The position numbers and the translations under genes are program-made. Of a stretch of DNA of 64,000 nt, positions 8,291 through 16,616 are shown one piece after another. The DNA is from CAVUAT01 sp963848045 (GTDB taxonomy: Bacteria > Actinomycetota > Thermoleophilia > Solirubrobacterales > 70-9), in contig CAWKCC010000004.1 of assembly GCA_963848045.1 (NCBI GenBank), positions 186,001 to 250,000 of the forward strand, given 5' to 3'. The notes beneath the pieces are model-generated. The model was not told the DNA's origin. It did not search any database and worked only from the letters and a program-made list of their open reading frames with translations. Numbering within the stretch: the stretch's first letter is position 1; every line of letters begins with the position of its first letter.

Positions 8291-8678
8291 ACCCCGCATC
8301 CTCACCGGCCTGGGCTTCGACGGAGTCCTCGAGCAGCCACCACGAGGAGATCAGGCCGTCGCGAATGCCGAGCTCGATCATGACCTCCGAGAGGTCACCA
8401 ACCTCCTCCGAGGCACGCCAGACGTACTGAAGCTCGGCGTGCACGAGCACCCCCCGCCGGCGGGGCTCGATCTCGACCGGGATGAAGCGGCGGACCAGGT
8501 GCTCGTAGGCCTTGCCCGACCACTCAACCGCCGCCTCGCGCCCGCGGTGCACGGTGCGCGCCGTGTGGATCTCGACATCGGGATGGACCAGCCGTCCCAC
8601 GGCCTCGCGGTCGCCCTCGCTGAGAGCGGCCAGGAAGCGGCGGACGAGCTCGTCCGTCTCGGGGGTCGCGGCGGTCAG
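8289..8678 (-). CDS. NTF2-like/SnoaL-like protein, probable non-AUG start
   Basis: Small alpha+beta barrel protein with the NTF2-like pattern: a helix (ELVRRFLAALSEGDREAVGRLV), then HPDVEIH, a segment with WSGKAYEHLVRRF, and paired strands. Such proteins bind or isomerise small ligands; the substrate is unknown. The first conventional start is a GTG at 8600 (103 aa), but that removes helix 1. The frame stays coding-like up to the in-frame TAG of the GH3 gene at 8729, with no ATG/GTG/TTG between 8726 and 8603. I therefore extend to a CTG at 8678 with a weak GAGAG upstream. A sequencing error is the alternative. Confidence 0.6.
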   Translation of the reverse strand: MTAATPETDELVRRFLAALSEGDREAVGRLVHPDVEIHTARTVHRGREAAVEWSGKAYEHLVRRFIPVEIEPRRRGVLVHAELQYVWRASEEVGDLSEVMIELGIRDGLISSWWLLEDSVEAQAGEDAG

Positions 8679-8726
8679 CGCGGCTCTCGTGGGTTCGGGG
8701 CTCGTCGCGAAGCGGCGGTCGGCAAC

Positions 8727-10313
8727 CTAGCCGAGCGCCCCCTTCAGCGCGGTGATGCGCTCATAAGCGGCGTCGAGCTCGGACCGGGTCAGCTTCCCCT
8801 GCTTGGCTGCCTTGACCGCGGCGTTGAATCCCGATACCGAGCCCTTCGGGGTGCCCGCAAACAGAAGCAGGTCGCAGCCCGCGCCCAGCGATGAGACGGC
8901 CGCGGCGCCGGACGTGGTCAGCTCCTGGATCGCGACGCTCTGCAGGTCGTCGGTGATCACCACTCCTTCGAAGCCCAGGTCGCCGCGCAGGAGCCCCCTC
9001 ACGATCGCCCCCGAGAATGAGGCCGGCTTGTCGGCCCCGAGCGCCGGGTAGGAGGCCGAGGCCACCATCACCATCTCGACCCCGGCCTCAACGGCTGCCC
9101 GGAAGGGCTGCAGCGCGGCATCCAGGTCCTGGGGGCGCGCTGCAATGGTGACGGGGCTGAAGTCCGTGTTGACCGTGGCCGGACCAAGCCCCGGGAAGTG
9201 CTTGGCCGTGGCGGCGACCTTCTGTGACTGCAACCCCTGGATGAACGCCGAGCCCAGGCTCGAGACCAGCGCGGGGTCGTCGCCGAGGGTGCGATTCGCG
9301 ATCGTGTCGGCGGTGCGCGGCAGCGCCACGTCCAGCACCGGCGCGAGATCGCCGCTGATCCCGAGCGGCTGCAGGTAGGCCCCCGTCGCCTCACCCACAC
9401 TGCGCGCGGCGTCCGTGCTGCCGTCGCGGCCGAGCTCGGGCGCCGACACGTCCGGCGGGCCGGGCAGCCGCTTGACCGGACCGCCCTCCTGGTCGATCAG
9501 GATCAGCAGTGGCGGGTTGCCGCCCGCCTCGGCCGCCGCCTGCAATCTGCCGACCTGCTCCTGCAGGGCCTGCTCGCTGCGGGGATTGACGATGAAGCCG
9601 CCCACCTGCCCTTTCTTGACGCGCCTCACCGTCTTTCGGTCGGGCCCGTCCTTGCCGAGCTTGCCGATCACGGTCTGCCCCACGACGCGCTTCAGCGGCA
9701 GTGGCTCGTCGCTCTCGCCGCCGCCGAAGAGACTCGACGCCAGCGCATAGCCGCCGCCGATCACGATCACCCCGATCACCCCGGCGGCGACCGCCTGGCG
9801 GCGCCTCACCGCGGCGGGCAGGGCACGGTGGCGCTCGCGCCAGTTGCGCGGCGGGGGATGCTTCCGGGGGCGCGCGTACGGGTCCTCGGCAGCCGCCGCC
9901 GGCGCGCCCTCCGCCGCGGGGCCCTCGCCCGCGCCCTCGTCCACCGCGAGGCCCTCGCCCGCGCCGGCGCCCTCGAGCCCCGCCGTGTCTGCGGCTCGCC
10001 GCGCGCGTTCCTCGCGGCGGCGCCCGCGGCCCGGCAGCCTCAGCCCGCGCTTGGAGCGCCCTCGCTCGCGGCGGGCGGGTCGCTCTGCGGTCTCGAGGGA
10101 GTCAAGCTCACCGGAGTCGGTGCCCGGTTCGCGCTCGTCGCCTCCCGGCTCATCGCCGCCGCGGGGCGCGTCGGCGGCGAGATCCGGCTCCAGGGAATCG
10201 TCGGGACGCCGCTCGCCGGTATCGCCCCGCTCGTGATGCCGCCTCCGCGGAGCGTCGAAGTCGAAGTCGAGGTCGTCGTCGGGACCGGGTGGCGGCGGGC
10301 GGTCCTGCATCAT
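8727..10313 (-). CDS. Membrane-anchored glycoside hydrolase family 3 protein
   Basis: 528 residues: about 165 disordered, charged cytoplasmic residues, one transmembrane helix (VAAGVIGVIVIGGGYALASS), then a GH3 TIM barrel outside the cell with IDQEGG, AKHFPGLG and the nucleophile Asp in ITDDLQS. The relatives are NagZ-type beta-N-acetylglucosaminidases of wall recycling. In NagZ the loop after KHFPG carries a His-Asp acid/base dyad; here it reads PGLGPATVNTD with no His, so chemistry or substrate may differ. Its ATG overlaps the aspS stop as TGATG, so it is translationally coupled to aspS. Confidence 0.85.
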   Translation of the reverse strand: MMQDRPPPPGPDDDLDFDFDAPRRRHHERGDTGERRPDDSLEPDLAADAPRGGDEPGGDEREPGTDSGELDSLETAERPARRERGRSKRGLRLPGRGRRREERARRAADTAGLEGAGAGEGLAVDEGAGEGPAAEGAPAAAAEDPYARPRKHPPPRNWRERHRALPAAVRRRQAVAAGVIGVIVIGGGYALASSLFGGGESDEPLPLKRVVGQTVIGKLGKDGPDRKTVRRVKKGQVGGFIVNPRSEQALQEQVGRLQAAAEAGGNPPLLILIDQEGGPVKRLPGPPDVSAPELGRDGSTDAARSVGEATGAYLQPLGISGDLAPVLDVALPRTADTIANRTLGDDPALVSSLGSAFIQGLQSQKVAATAKHFPGLGPATVNTDFSPVTIAARPQDLDAALQPFRAAVEAGVEMVMVASASYPALGADKPASFSGAIVRGLLRGDLGFEGVVITDDLQSVAIQELTTSGAAAVSSLGAGCDLLLFAGTPKGSVSGFNAAVKAAKQGKLTRSELDAAYERITALKGALG

Positions 10314-12145
10314 CAGCCCCCCGCCCCGGAGCCGGCCTGCTTCCCGCCGCCTCCCGGCTTGCGCGCGAGCGAGATCCCGAGCTCGCGCAACTGGCGCTCC
10401 TCGACCGGCGCCGGTGCGCCGGTGAGCGGGTCGGTGCCCGATGCGGTCTTGGGGAATGCGATCACGTCGCGGATCGACTCGGAGCCGTGCAGGAGGGCCA
10501 CGATGCGGTCGACCCCGTAGGCGATGCCGCCGTGCGGCGGCGCGCCGTAGCGTAATGCGTCCAGCAGGAAGCCGAACCGCTCCTCCGCCTGGGCCTCGTC
10601 GATGCCGATGGCGGAGAACACGCGGCGTTGAAGGTCCGGGTCACTGATACGGATCGATCCACCGCCTATCTCCCAACCGTTCCAGACGACATCGTATGCC
10701 TTTGCCCGGGCGGCGCCGGGGTGATCTGGGTCGAACTCACCCTCCGGGGAGGTGAAGGGGTGGTTGAGCGGGTCCCAGCGCCCCTCGGGCTCGTTCCACT
10801 CGACCAGCGGCCAGTCCACGATCCAGCAGAGCGCGTTTCGCCCCGGCTCGATCAGCCCCAGGCGCTCGCCGAGCCTGCGCCGCAGCTCGCCCAGCACCGA
10901 CGCCGAGGTGGCGGGAGAGTCGGCGACCAGCAGCAACACGTCCCCCCGCGCGGCGCCCAGGGCGCGATTGGAGGCGCCGATCTCCTCCGCCGAGAGGAAC
11001 TTGGCCACCGGGGAGCGCCAGCCGTCCTCTTCCACGACGGCCCAGACCAGGCCCTTGGCGCCGAGATCCTGAGCCTCGGAGACGAGGCTGTCGAGCTGGG
11101 CGCGCGAGAGCTCGTGGGCGCCCGCGTCGAGCGCCCGCACCACCGCACCTTCGGCGATCGCGCCCGCGAAGGCCTTGAAGCCGCTGTCGCGGAAGACGTC
11201 GGTCAGCTCGACCATCTCCAGGCCGAAGCGGAGGTCGGGCCTGTCGGTCCCGTAGCGGGCGACGGCGTCCGCGTGGGAGAGCCGCGGCATCGGCAGCTCG
11301 AGCTCCACGCCGCACTCGGACAGCACGGCAGCCAGCATCCGCTCGTTGACCTCGAGCACGTCGTCGATTTCCACGAACGACATCTCGATGTCGAGCTGGG
11401 TGAAGTCCGTCTGGCGGTCGGCGCGCTGGTCCTCGTCGCGAAAGCAGCGCGCGATCTGGAAGTAGCGCTCGAAGCCGCCCACCATCAGCAGCTGCTTGAA
11501 GAGCTGCGGCGATTGCGGCAACGCGTAGAAGCAGCCGGGCTGCAGACGCGCGGGCACCAGGAAGTCGCGGGCGCCCTCGGGGGTGGACCGGGTCAGGATC
11601 GGCGTCTCGATCTCCAGGAAGCCCTCGCCGCCCAGGAACTCCCGCATCGCTCGCGTGACGCGGTGGCGCAGCTCCATCGCCTCCCGCATTCGGTCGCGGC
11701 GCAGGTCGAGGTAGCGGTAGCGCAGCCGCGCCTCCTCGCTGACCTCTCCCGAGAACGACTCGATCTCGAACGGTGGCGTGTCCGCGTCGGCGAGCAGCTC
11801 GGCGCTTCTCACCCTCACCTCCACCTCGCCGGTCGGCATCTTCGGGTTGACCGTCTCGGGGTCGCGCTTCACGACCGCGCCGGCGGCGCTCAGCACGTCC
11901 TCGGCGCGCAGCCTGTGGCCGAGCTCGAAGGCCTCGCCGGCCTCGTCGGGGTCGAAGACGAGCTGCACGATCCCGGTGCGGTCGCGCAGGTCGATGAAGA
12001 CGAGACCGCCGTGGTCACGGCGCCGGTGCACCCAGCCGGCGACGCGCAGCTCGTCGCCGACGCGGTCCGGCAGCACCTGACCGCACCAGGCTTCGCGGTA
12101 CCGGTTGGGTCTCAGGGCCGGGAAATTGCTGCTATCGGACGACAT
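10313..12145 (-). CDS. aspS: Aspartyl-tRNA synthetase, bacterial type
   Basis: 610-residue class IIb synthetase. The OB-fold anticodon domain (WVHRRRDHGGLVFIDLRD) comes first, then motif 2 (FRDEDQRADRQTDFTQLDIE), the bacterial GAD insertion (about 290-420) and motif 3 (GIAYGVDRIVALL). The ATG lies 21 bases after the hisS stop. CATACT is found 10 nt upstream, so a separate promoter is possible. The hisS-aspS pair is conserved widely in Firmicutes and Actinobacteria. Confidence 0.96.
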   Translation of the reverse strand: MSSDSSNFPALRPNRYREAWCGQVLPDRVGDELRVAGWVHRRRDHGGLVFIDLRDRTGIVQLVFDPDEAGEAFELGHRLRAEDVLSAAGAVVKRDPETVNPKMPTGEVEVRVRSAELLADADTPPFEIESFSGEVSEEARLRYRYLDLRRDRMREAMELRHRVTRAMREFLGGEGFLEIETPILTRSTPEGARDFLVPARLQPGCFYALPQSPQLFKQLLMVGGFERYFQIARCFRDEDQRADRQTDFTQLDIEMSFVEIDDVLEVNERMLAAVLSECGVELELPMPRLSHADAVARYGTDRPDLRFGLEMVELTDVFRDSGFKAFAGAIAEGAVVRALDAGAHELSRAQLDSLVSEAQDLGAKGLVWAVVEEDGWRSPVAKFLSAEEIGASNRALGAARGDVLLLVADSPATSASVLGELRRRLGERLGLIEPGRNALCWIVDWPLVEWNEPEGRWDPLNHPFTSPEGEFDPDHPGAARAKAYDVVWNGWEIGGGSIRISDPDLQRRVFSAIGIDEAQAEERFGFLLDALRYGAPPHGGIAYGVDRIVALLHGSESIRDVIAFPKTASGTDPLTGAPAPVEERQLRELGISLARKPGGGGKQAGSGAGG

Positions 12146-12166
12146 CAGGGAGGCCAGTATGTCCGC

Positions 12167-13453
12167 TCAGCCCGGTCCGCCGCCCTCTGCGGCCACGCCG
12201 GGCCGCCCGGCGGCCACATCAGCGTCCGCCGCCAGCTCCGCCGCCAGCCCGTCAAGCGAGGCGGGGCGCTGTCCGCCGGACTCCAGGTCGCGCAGCTGCG
12301 CTCCCCCGTCCTCGATGATCACGGCCATTCGCGCGCCCGAGCGGTCGGCCTGCTTCATCTGCCCCTTCTGCGAGCGCCCCGCCAGGTCAAGGTCGGCGGC
12401 GATGCCGGCGCGGCGCAACTCGATCGCCAGCGCCAGCGCGCGCTCGCGCGAGCCCTCGTCGGCGACGACGAAGACACCGGTGCGAGGCGGCTCGGGCTGC
12501 TCGCCGAGCGCCAGCGCGATCCGCTCCACGCCCAGAGCCCAGCCCGCCGCCGGGGTCGGTGGCCCGCCGAGCTCTTCGATCAGGCCGTCGTAGCGACCGC
12601 CGCCGCCGATCTGTGACTGGGCGCCGAGCCTGTCGCAGTGCAGCTCGAAGACCGTCAGCGCGTAGTAGTCGAGGCCGCGGACCATGGTCGGGTCCACCTC
12701 GTAGGCGATGCCTGCGCCGTCGAGCAGCTCGCGCACCCGCGTGAATTCCTCGGCGTCCTCACCCGCGAGGCGATCGAGCAGCAGCGGCGCCTCGGCCATC
12801 ACCGCGGCGGTCGAATCGTCGGCCGAGTCGAAGGCGCGCAGGGGGTTGAGATCGATGCGCTCGGCGACCTCCTTGGCCAGCTCGCCCTCGCGCCCGTGCA
12901 GGTAGGCGCGGAGGTCCTCGAGGTAGGCGGCCCGCGTCTCGAGTGAGCCCAGGCTGCCGACGCGCAGCTCGACGCCCTCCACCCCGAGCTCGGCGATCAG
13001 GTCGGAGGCGAGCACGATCAGCTCGGCGTCGAGAAGCGGCGAGGCCGAGCCGATCGCCTCGGCACCGACCTGGTGGAACTGGCGGTAGCGGCCGGCCTGC
13101 GGGCGCTCGTGGCGGAAGAAGGGGCCCGAGTACCAGAGCTTCACCGGCTGGGGCAGCTTCTGCATTCCGTGCTCGATGTAGGCCCGGCAGACCGAGGCGG
13201 TGCCCTCGGGCCGCAGGGTCAGCTCGCGGCCGCCCTGGTCGGTGAAGCTGAACATCTGCTTCTGGACGACCTCGGTCGCCTCGCCCACGCCTCGGGCGAA
13301 CAGCTCGGTCTCCTCGAAGGCGGGGGTGTCGACGCGCCGGTAGCCGGCGCGCTCCAGCGTCTCCCGGGCGGTCTGCTCGATGCGGCGGCGCGAGCGCATC
13401 TCCGCGGGCAGCGTGTCCTGCGTGCCCCGCGGCGCCTTGATCTTCTCGCTCAT
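12167..13453 (-). CDS. hisS: Histidyl-tRNA synthetase
   Basis: 428-residue class II synthetase starting APRGTQDTLP, with motif 2 (FFRHERPQAGRYRQFHQ), the histidine-specific segment VRGLDYYALTVFE, GGGGRYDGLIEELGG and motif 3 (GWALGVERIALAL). The C-terminal anticodon-binding domain is followed by a short Ala/Gly tail. TAGGCT lies 10 nt upstream of the ATG, so its 5' UTR would be 0-4 nt. It is the head of the hisS-aspS-GH3 transcript. Confidence 0.96.
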   Translation of the reverse strand: MSEKIKAPRGTQDTLPAEMRSRRRIEQTARETLERAGYRRVDTPAFEETELFARGVGEATEVVQKQMFSFTDQGGRELTLRPEGTASVCRAYIEHGMQKLPQPVKLWYSGPFFRHERPQAGRYRQFHQVGAEAIGSASPLLDAELIVLASDLIAELGVEGVELRVGSLGSLETRAAYLEDLRAYLHGREGELAKEVAERIDLNPLRAFDSADDSTAAVMAEAPLLLDRLAGEDAEEFTRVRELLDGAGIAYEVDPTMVRGLDYYALTVFELHCDRLGAQSQIGGGGRYDGLIEELGGPPTPAAGWALGVERIALALGEQPEPPRTGVFVVADEGSRERALALAIELRRAGIAADLDLAGRSQKGQMKQADRSGARMAVIIEDGGAQLRDLESGGQRPASLDGLAAELAADADVAAGRPGVAAEGGGPG

Positions 13454-13507
13454 CGCGGGCCCGAGCCTACCGTCAGCCCAGGCCGCGAACCGACGCCCGC
13501 GACCGGC

Positions 13508-14149
13508 TCAGCCCGCCAGCTCGGCCAGGAAGGGGTTGGTCTCGCGCTCGGAGCCGAGCGTGGTCTGCCTCATGTGGCCCGGATGCACAGTCGTCTCGGG
13601 CGGGTGGCCCTCGACCAGGGTCCGAATCGAGTCCAGCAGCGTCGCCCAGTCGCCCCCGGGTAGGTCGGTGCGGCCGACCGACCCCTCGAACAGCACGTCG
13701 CCCGAGAACAGGGCACCTTCCGAGCGCACCGAGTAGCTGACGTGGCCGGGGCTGTGGCCGGGCGTGAAGATCACGTCGATCTCCATCCCGGCCAGCTCGA
13801 GCTTCTCACCGCCGCTGACGGTGTGGTCTGCCTCGTAGTCCTCGAAGGGCCCGAAGCCGGGCCAGGGGACGAACGAGTTGATGTCGGCGAGCACCGGCGC
13901 CTCCAGCTCGGGGCACCAGACCGGCGCGCCGGTCGCCCTCGCCACCGGCGCCACAGCGCCGACGTGGTCGAAGTGGGTGTGGGTAAGCAGGATCCCCTCC
14001 ACCTCGACGCCGAGCTCATCGACCGCAGCGAGGATCTTCGGCGCCTCGTCGCCGGGGTCGACGATCAGCGCGCTGCGCGAATCCGGGTCGGCCCTGAACA
14101 AGAAGCAGTTCTCGGCCACCGGCCCCACCGTGAACATGCGCACGTCCAT
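13508..14149 (-). CDS. MBL-fold metallo-hydrolase, YcbL/glyoxalase II-like
   Basis: 213-residue metallo-beta-lactamase fold with the metal motif THTHFDHVG, further metal ligands in TPGHSPGHV (His), FSGDVLF (Asp) and VHPGHM (His). The compact size without a C-terminal glyoxalase II helical domain matches the YcbL type of hydroxyacylglutathione hydrolase-like proteins. The real substrate is uncertain, particularly because actinobacteria mostly lack glutathione. It precedes hisS on the same strand by about 50 bases. Confidence 0.85.
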   Translation of the reverse strand: MDVRMFTVGPVAENCFLFRADPDSRSALIVDPGDEAPKILAAVDELGVEVEGILLTHTHFDHVGAVAPVARATGAPVWCPELEAPVLADINSFVPWPGFGPFEDYEADHTVSGGEKLELAGMEIDVIFTPGHSPGHVSYSVRSEGALFSGDVLFEGSVGRTDLPGGDWATLLDSIRTLVEGHPPETTVHPGHMRQTTLGSERETNPFLAELAG

Positions 14150-14174
14150 CGCGATCGGGCCGTCCCGGACGGCG

Positions 14175-14579
14175 CTAGGCGCTGCCGGCGCCGTTGCCGC
14201 CCGCCTTGGAGCGCTGCTTTCGCAGGTTGCGGTTGAAGAAGAAGCGATCGGTGTAGTAGGCCATCGGAACGTAGAAGATCAGCATGCCGGCGGCAAGGGC
14301 CGCGGAGCTCGCGGGGGGCTCTCCGAAGGCGAACGCGATCAGGGCGAAGAAGATCCCGGCCGCGATCACCCCCTTCTTGATCGCGGTGTTCCAGGTGGGA
14401 GGCGCCGGCGTGCGGGCCGCACCCGAGGCGGCGCCCTTTCGCTTCGAGCCCGACCTGGCCGACTTGGCGCGCTGCTTGGCCTCGGCGCGATCGCGCGGGC
14501 GCCCCCTGGGCCTGGCGTCGACCTTGCCCCCCTGGGTGCCGCGATGCTTGCGGCGGCGCTTCTTCTTGGTCTGGGCCAT
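14175..14579 (-). CDS. Small basic two-helix membrane protein, function unknown
   Basis: 134 residues. The first 65 are strongly Lys/Arg-rich (starting AQTKKKRRRKHRG), followed by two transmembrane helices (GVIAAGIFFALIAFAF and ALAAGMLIFYVPMAYY) and another basic tail (FFFNRNLRKQRSK). Both termini should be cytoplasmic. I do not recognise the family. A TAGATT six bases before the ATG suggests a leaderless transcript. It is 25 bases upstream of the MBL hydrolase gene and may share its message. Confidence 0.7.
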   Translation of the reverse strand: MAQTKKKRRRKHRGTQGGKVDARPRGRPRDRAEAKQRAKSARSGSKRKGAASGAARTPAPPTWNTAIKKGVIAAGIFFALIAFAFGEPPASSAALAAGMLIFYVPMAYYTDRFFFNRNLRKQRSKAGGNGAGSA

Positions 14580-14585
14580 ACGCGA

Positions 14586-14591
14586 AATCTA
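14586..14591 (-). promoter_or_regulatory. -10 element (TAGATT), leaderless
   Basis: TAGATT on the minus strand followed by 6 nt and the ATG at 14579. No Shine-Dalgarno fits between them. Confidence 0.5.
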
Positions 14592-14613
14592 GCGGCAGTC
14601 GCCGGCCGGCCGT

Positions 14614-15507
14614 TCAGCCGCGCGCGACGATCTCCTCGATCACGCGCTGCGCGGGGTCGAAGTCCCGGATCGCGGGGCTCTGCGGGTAGTCATCCAGCGC
14701 CGCCGCGGGCACCAGGCCGACCAGCTCCGCCTCGACGGGCTCGGCTCCATGCTCGGCCGCAAGCCTGCCGACCTCCTCGACCACGCGCCGCAGCGGCACG
14801 CCGATCGGGTCGTTTACGTTGATCGAGACCTGTGAGCGGCCGCCCTTCCACGGCAGCCCCAGCGCCCTGACGCCGGGCAGCCCTCCGCCAGACTCGCGCA
14901 GCGACTCCGCGACCGCGCGCGCCACCCCAACGTCGGCGGTGTCCAGCTCCAGGTTGAAGGCGACCAGGGGCCGCCGCGCCGTGACCAGGGTCGCGCCGGC
15001 TCTGGGGTGCGGGCGCGAGGGGCCGAGGTCGGGGACCAGCTCCCCCGCCTCCATGCGCCGCGTCAGCCTCGCGGGCCCGCCGCGGCGAAAGTAGGAGCGC
15101 TCCCGGCGCTCCTCGGTCGCGGCGAGCTCACCGTAGAGGAAGACCGGGACCTCCAGCGCCGCGATCCCCCCGGCCACCGCCAGCGCCGCGTCGCGCGCCG
15201 CCCCGTGCTCGGCCTCGCCGACCCAGACCACCGGGCTGACGTCGAGCGCCCCGATGTGCGGGTGCAGCCCCTCGTAGCGGCGCAGGTCGATCAGCTCGAT
15301 CGCGTGCTCGGCGCCGGCCACCAGGGCCTCGGTCAGCGACCCGCTGGCGCCCCACAGCGTGAACACGCAGCGGTTGTGGCGGCCGTCGAAGTGGGCGTTG
15401 AGCACCCGCGCGTGGGAGCCGAGCGTCCTCTCGAGCGCGTCGACGACGCGCTCGCTGCGCCCCTCGGAGAAGTTGGGGACGGCCAGCAGCTCAGCGGGCG
15501 CCGCCAT
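14614..15507 (-). CDS. Glutamate formiminotransferase-like protein (FTCD N-terminal domains)
   Basis: 297 residues matching both formiminotransferase subdomains: an N-terminal part with VPNFSEGR and NAHFDGRHNRCVFT, and a C-terminal part with ARRPLVAFNLELDT and SQVSINVNDPIGVPL. The catalytic His region is in the HNRCV segment. The family moves a formimino group from formiminoglutamate to tetrahydrofolate in histidine breakdown. The cyclodeaminase domain is absent and no hut gene is nearby, so the role here is open. It starts 5 bases after the M29 peptidase stop, so they form one operon. Confidence 0.85.
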   Translation of the reverse strand: MAAPAELLAVPNFSEGRSERVVDALERTLGSHARVLNAHFDGRHNRCVFTLWGASGSLTEALVAGAEHAIELIDLRRYEGLHPHIGALDVSPVVWVGEAEHGAARDAALAVAGGIAALEVPVFLYGELAATEERRERSYFRRGGPARLTRRMEAGELVPDLGPSRPHPRAGATLVTARRPLVAFNLELDTADVGVARAVAESLRESGGGLPGVRALGLPWKGGRSQVSINVNDPIGVPLRRVVEEVGRLAAEHGAEPVEAELVGLVPAAALDDYPQSPAIRDFDPAQRVIEEIVARG

Positions 15508-15511
15508 CGGC

Positions 15512-16462
15512 CTAGCTCCCGACGAGCAGCGCGCCGTCGCGGACGATCGCCTCCCCGTCCAGCTCGACGGTGGGCCGCATCAACACGCAGTCCAGGTGGA
15601 CGGGCACCTGCACCTTGCCCCCGATCGCCGCCGAGGCCCCGAAGGCGACGTGGGCGGTGCCGAGGATCTTCTCGTCCTCGAGGATGTTCCCGGTCAGGAT
15701 GGCCCGCTCGTTGGTTCCGATCCCCAGCTCGGCGACGTTGGTGCCGTCCTCGCCGTGGGCCGTGAGCAGGTCCATGAACGCCATCCCCTGGCCCCCGCGC
15801 GCCGAGGTCAGATGACCCCCCTCGACGACCAGCTCGACCGGTTCGGCGACCAGGCCGATCCCCGCCATCGAGCCGTCGATCACCAGGGTTCCCTCGGCGC
15901 CGGCGGGCGGTATGAACCCCTCGCCGCAGGGCAGGTTGCCGAAGGCGCCGGGCGCGGTCAGCTCGCCGGCGTCGGGGATCGCGGTGCGCCCCTCGAGGTC
16001 GAGGCTCAGGTCGCTGCCGTGCGGGCAGGTGATCACCGCCTCCGAGGCGGCGTCGAGCCGCTCGGCGAGCGCGGCGCCCCTGCGCCGCAGCCCCTCCATG
16101 TCCGCGCTCATCACCCGCGCCAGCATCTCCTCTGTGACCCCCGGCAGGGTCGCGATCCGCGCTCCCGCCTCGCTGGCCCGCTTGCGGGCGGCGGTGTGCG
16201 AGAGCGACTGCACCGTGGGACCGAGCACGACGTCGGCGGCGGCCATCGCCTCGGCGACCGGGGCCGGCGGCTCGGCCGCGTGCGAGGCGCGCTCGGCGAT
16301 CACGGCCAGCACCGCATCGGCGCCCGCCTGATCGGCGTCGGCGCGCATCCGCTCCCCCAGCTCCTGCGTGGCGGGGTTGCAGACGACCAGCACGTCCTCG
16401 CCCTCTCGAACGCCCAGGCAGTCGTTGACGACCGCATGCACGGCCCGCTCCAGATCGCTCAC
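15512..16462 (-). CDS. M29-type aminopeptidase (AmpS/PepS-like)
   Basis: The C-terminal half carries the thermophilic aminopeptidase metal-site arrangement: Glu in ELGIGTNE, Glu in EDEKILGTAHVAFG with its His, and the distal His and Asp in VPVHLDCVL. These proteins remove N-terminal residues with a dinuclear metal centre; some relatives are ring-cleaving dioxygenases. The frame opens at a TTG (16480), but TAGGGT followed by 7 nt and GTG at 16462 matches the leaderless pattern used elsewhere here. I choose that start (316 aa). Confidence 0.82.
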   Translation of the reverse strand: MSDLERAVHAVVNDCLGVREGEDVLVVCNPATQELGERMRADADQAGADAVLAVIAERASHAAEPPAPVAEAMAAADVVLGPTVQSLSHTAARKRASEAGARIATLPGVTEEMLARVMSADMEGLRRRGAALAERLDAASEAVITCPHGSDLSLDLEGRTAIPDAGELTAPGAFGNLPCGEGFIPPAGAEGTLVIDGSMAGIGLVAEPVELVVEGGHLTSARGGQGMAFMDLLTAHGEDGTNVAELGIGTNERAILTGNILEDEKILGTAHVAFGASAAIGGKVQVPVHLDCVLMRPTVELDGEAIVRDGALLVGS

Positions 16463-16469
16463 CCCGCGC

Positions 16470-16475
16470 ACCCTA
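16470..16475 (-). promoter_or_regulatory. -10 element (TAGGGT) of the M29 peptidase gene, leaderless
   Basis: TAGGGT then 7 nt then GTG on the minus strand. The 11-mer TTGACTAGGGT here is identical to the one in front of the membrane-protein gene at 62620, where the spacing to ATG is 8 nt. Confidence 0.6.
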
Positions 16476-16530
16476 GTCAAGCCCTTCCCTACCCGGCCAG
16501 CGCGTCCGCCCGGCTACGATTCGCTCCCCC

Positions 16531-16604
16531 GCCGGAGTAGCTCAGTCGGTTAGAGCAGCGGAATCATAATCCGCGTGTCGCAGGTTCGAGTCCTGCCTCC
16601 GGCA
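16531..16604 (+). tRNA. tRNA-Met, anticodon CAT (elongator type)
   Basis: A 74-nt cloverleaf: acceptor GCCGGAG/CTCCGGC with discriminator A, D arm AGCTCAGTCGGTTAGAGC, anticodon stem GCGGA/TCCGC with loop ATCATAA (anticodon CAT), and T arm GCAGGTTCGAGTCCTGC. It lacks the initiator hallmark of three G-C pairs in the anticodon stem. A CAT anticodon also fits tRNA-Ile2 with lysidine; elongator Met is preferred from overall resemblance. CCA is not encoded (TCC follows). TACGAT upstream could be its -10. Confidence 0.93.
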
Positions 16605-16616
16605 TCCCCGATCCGC

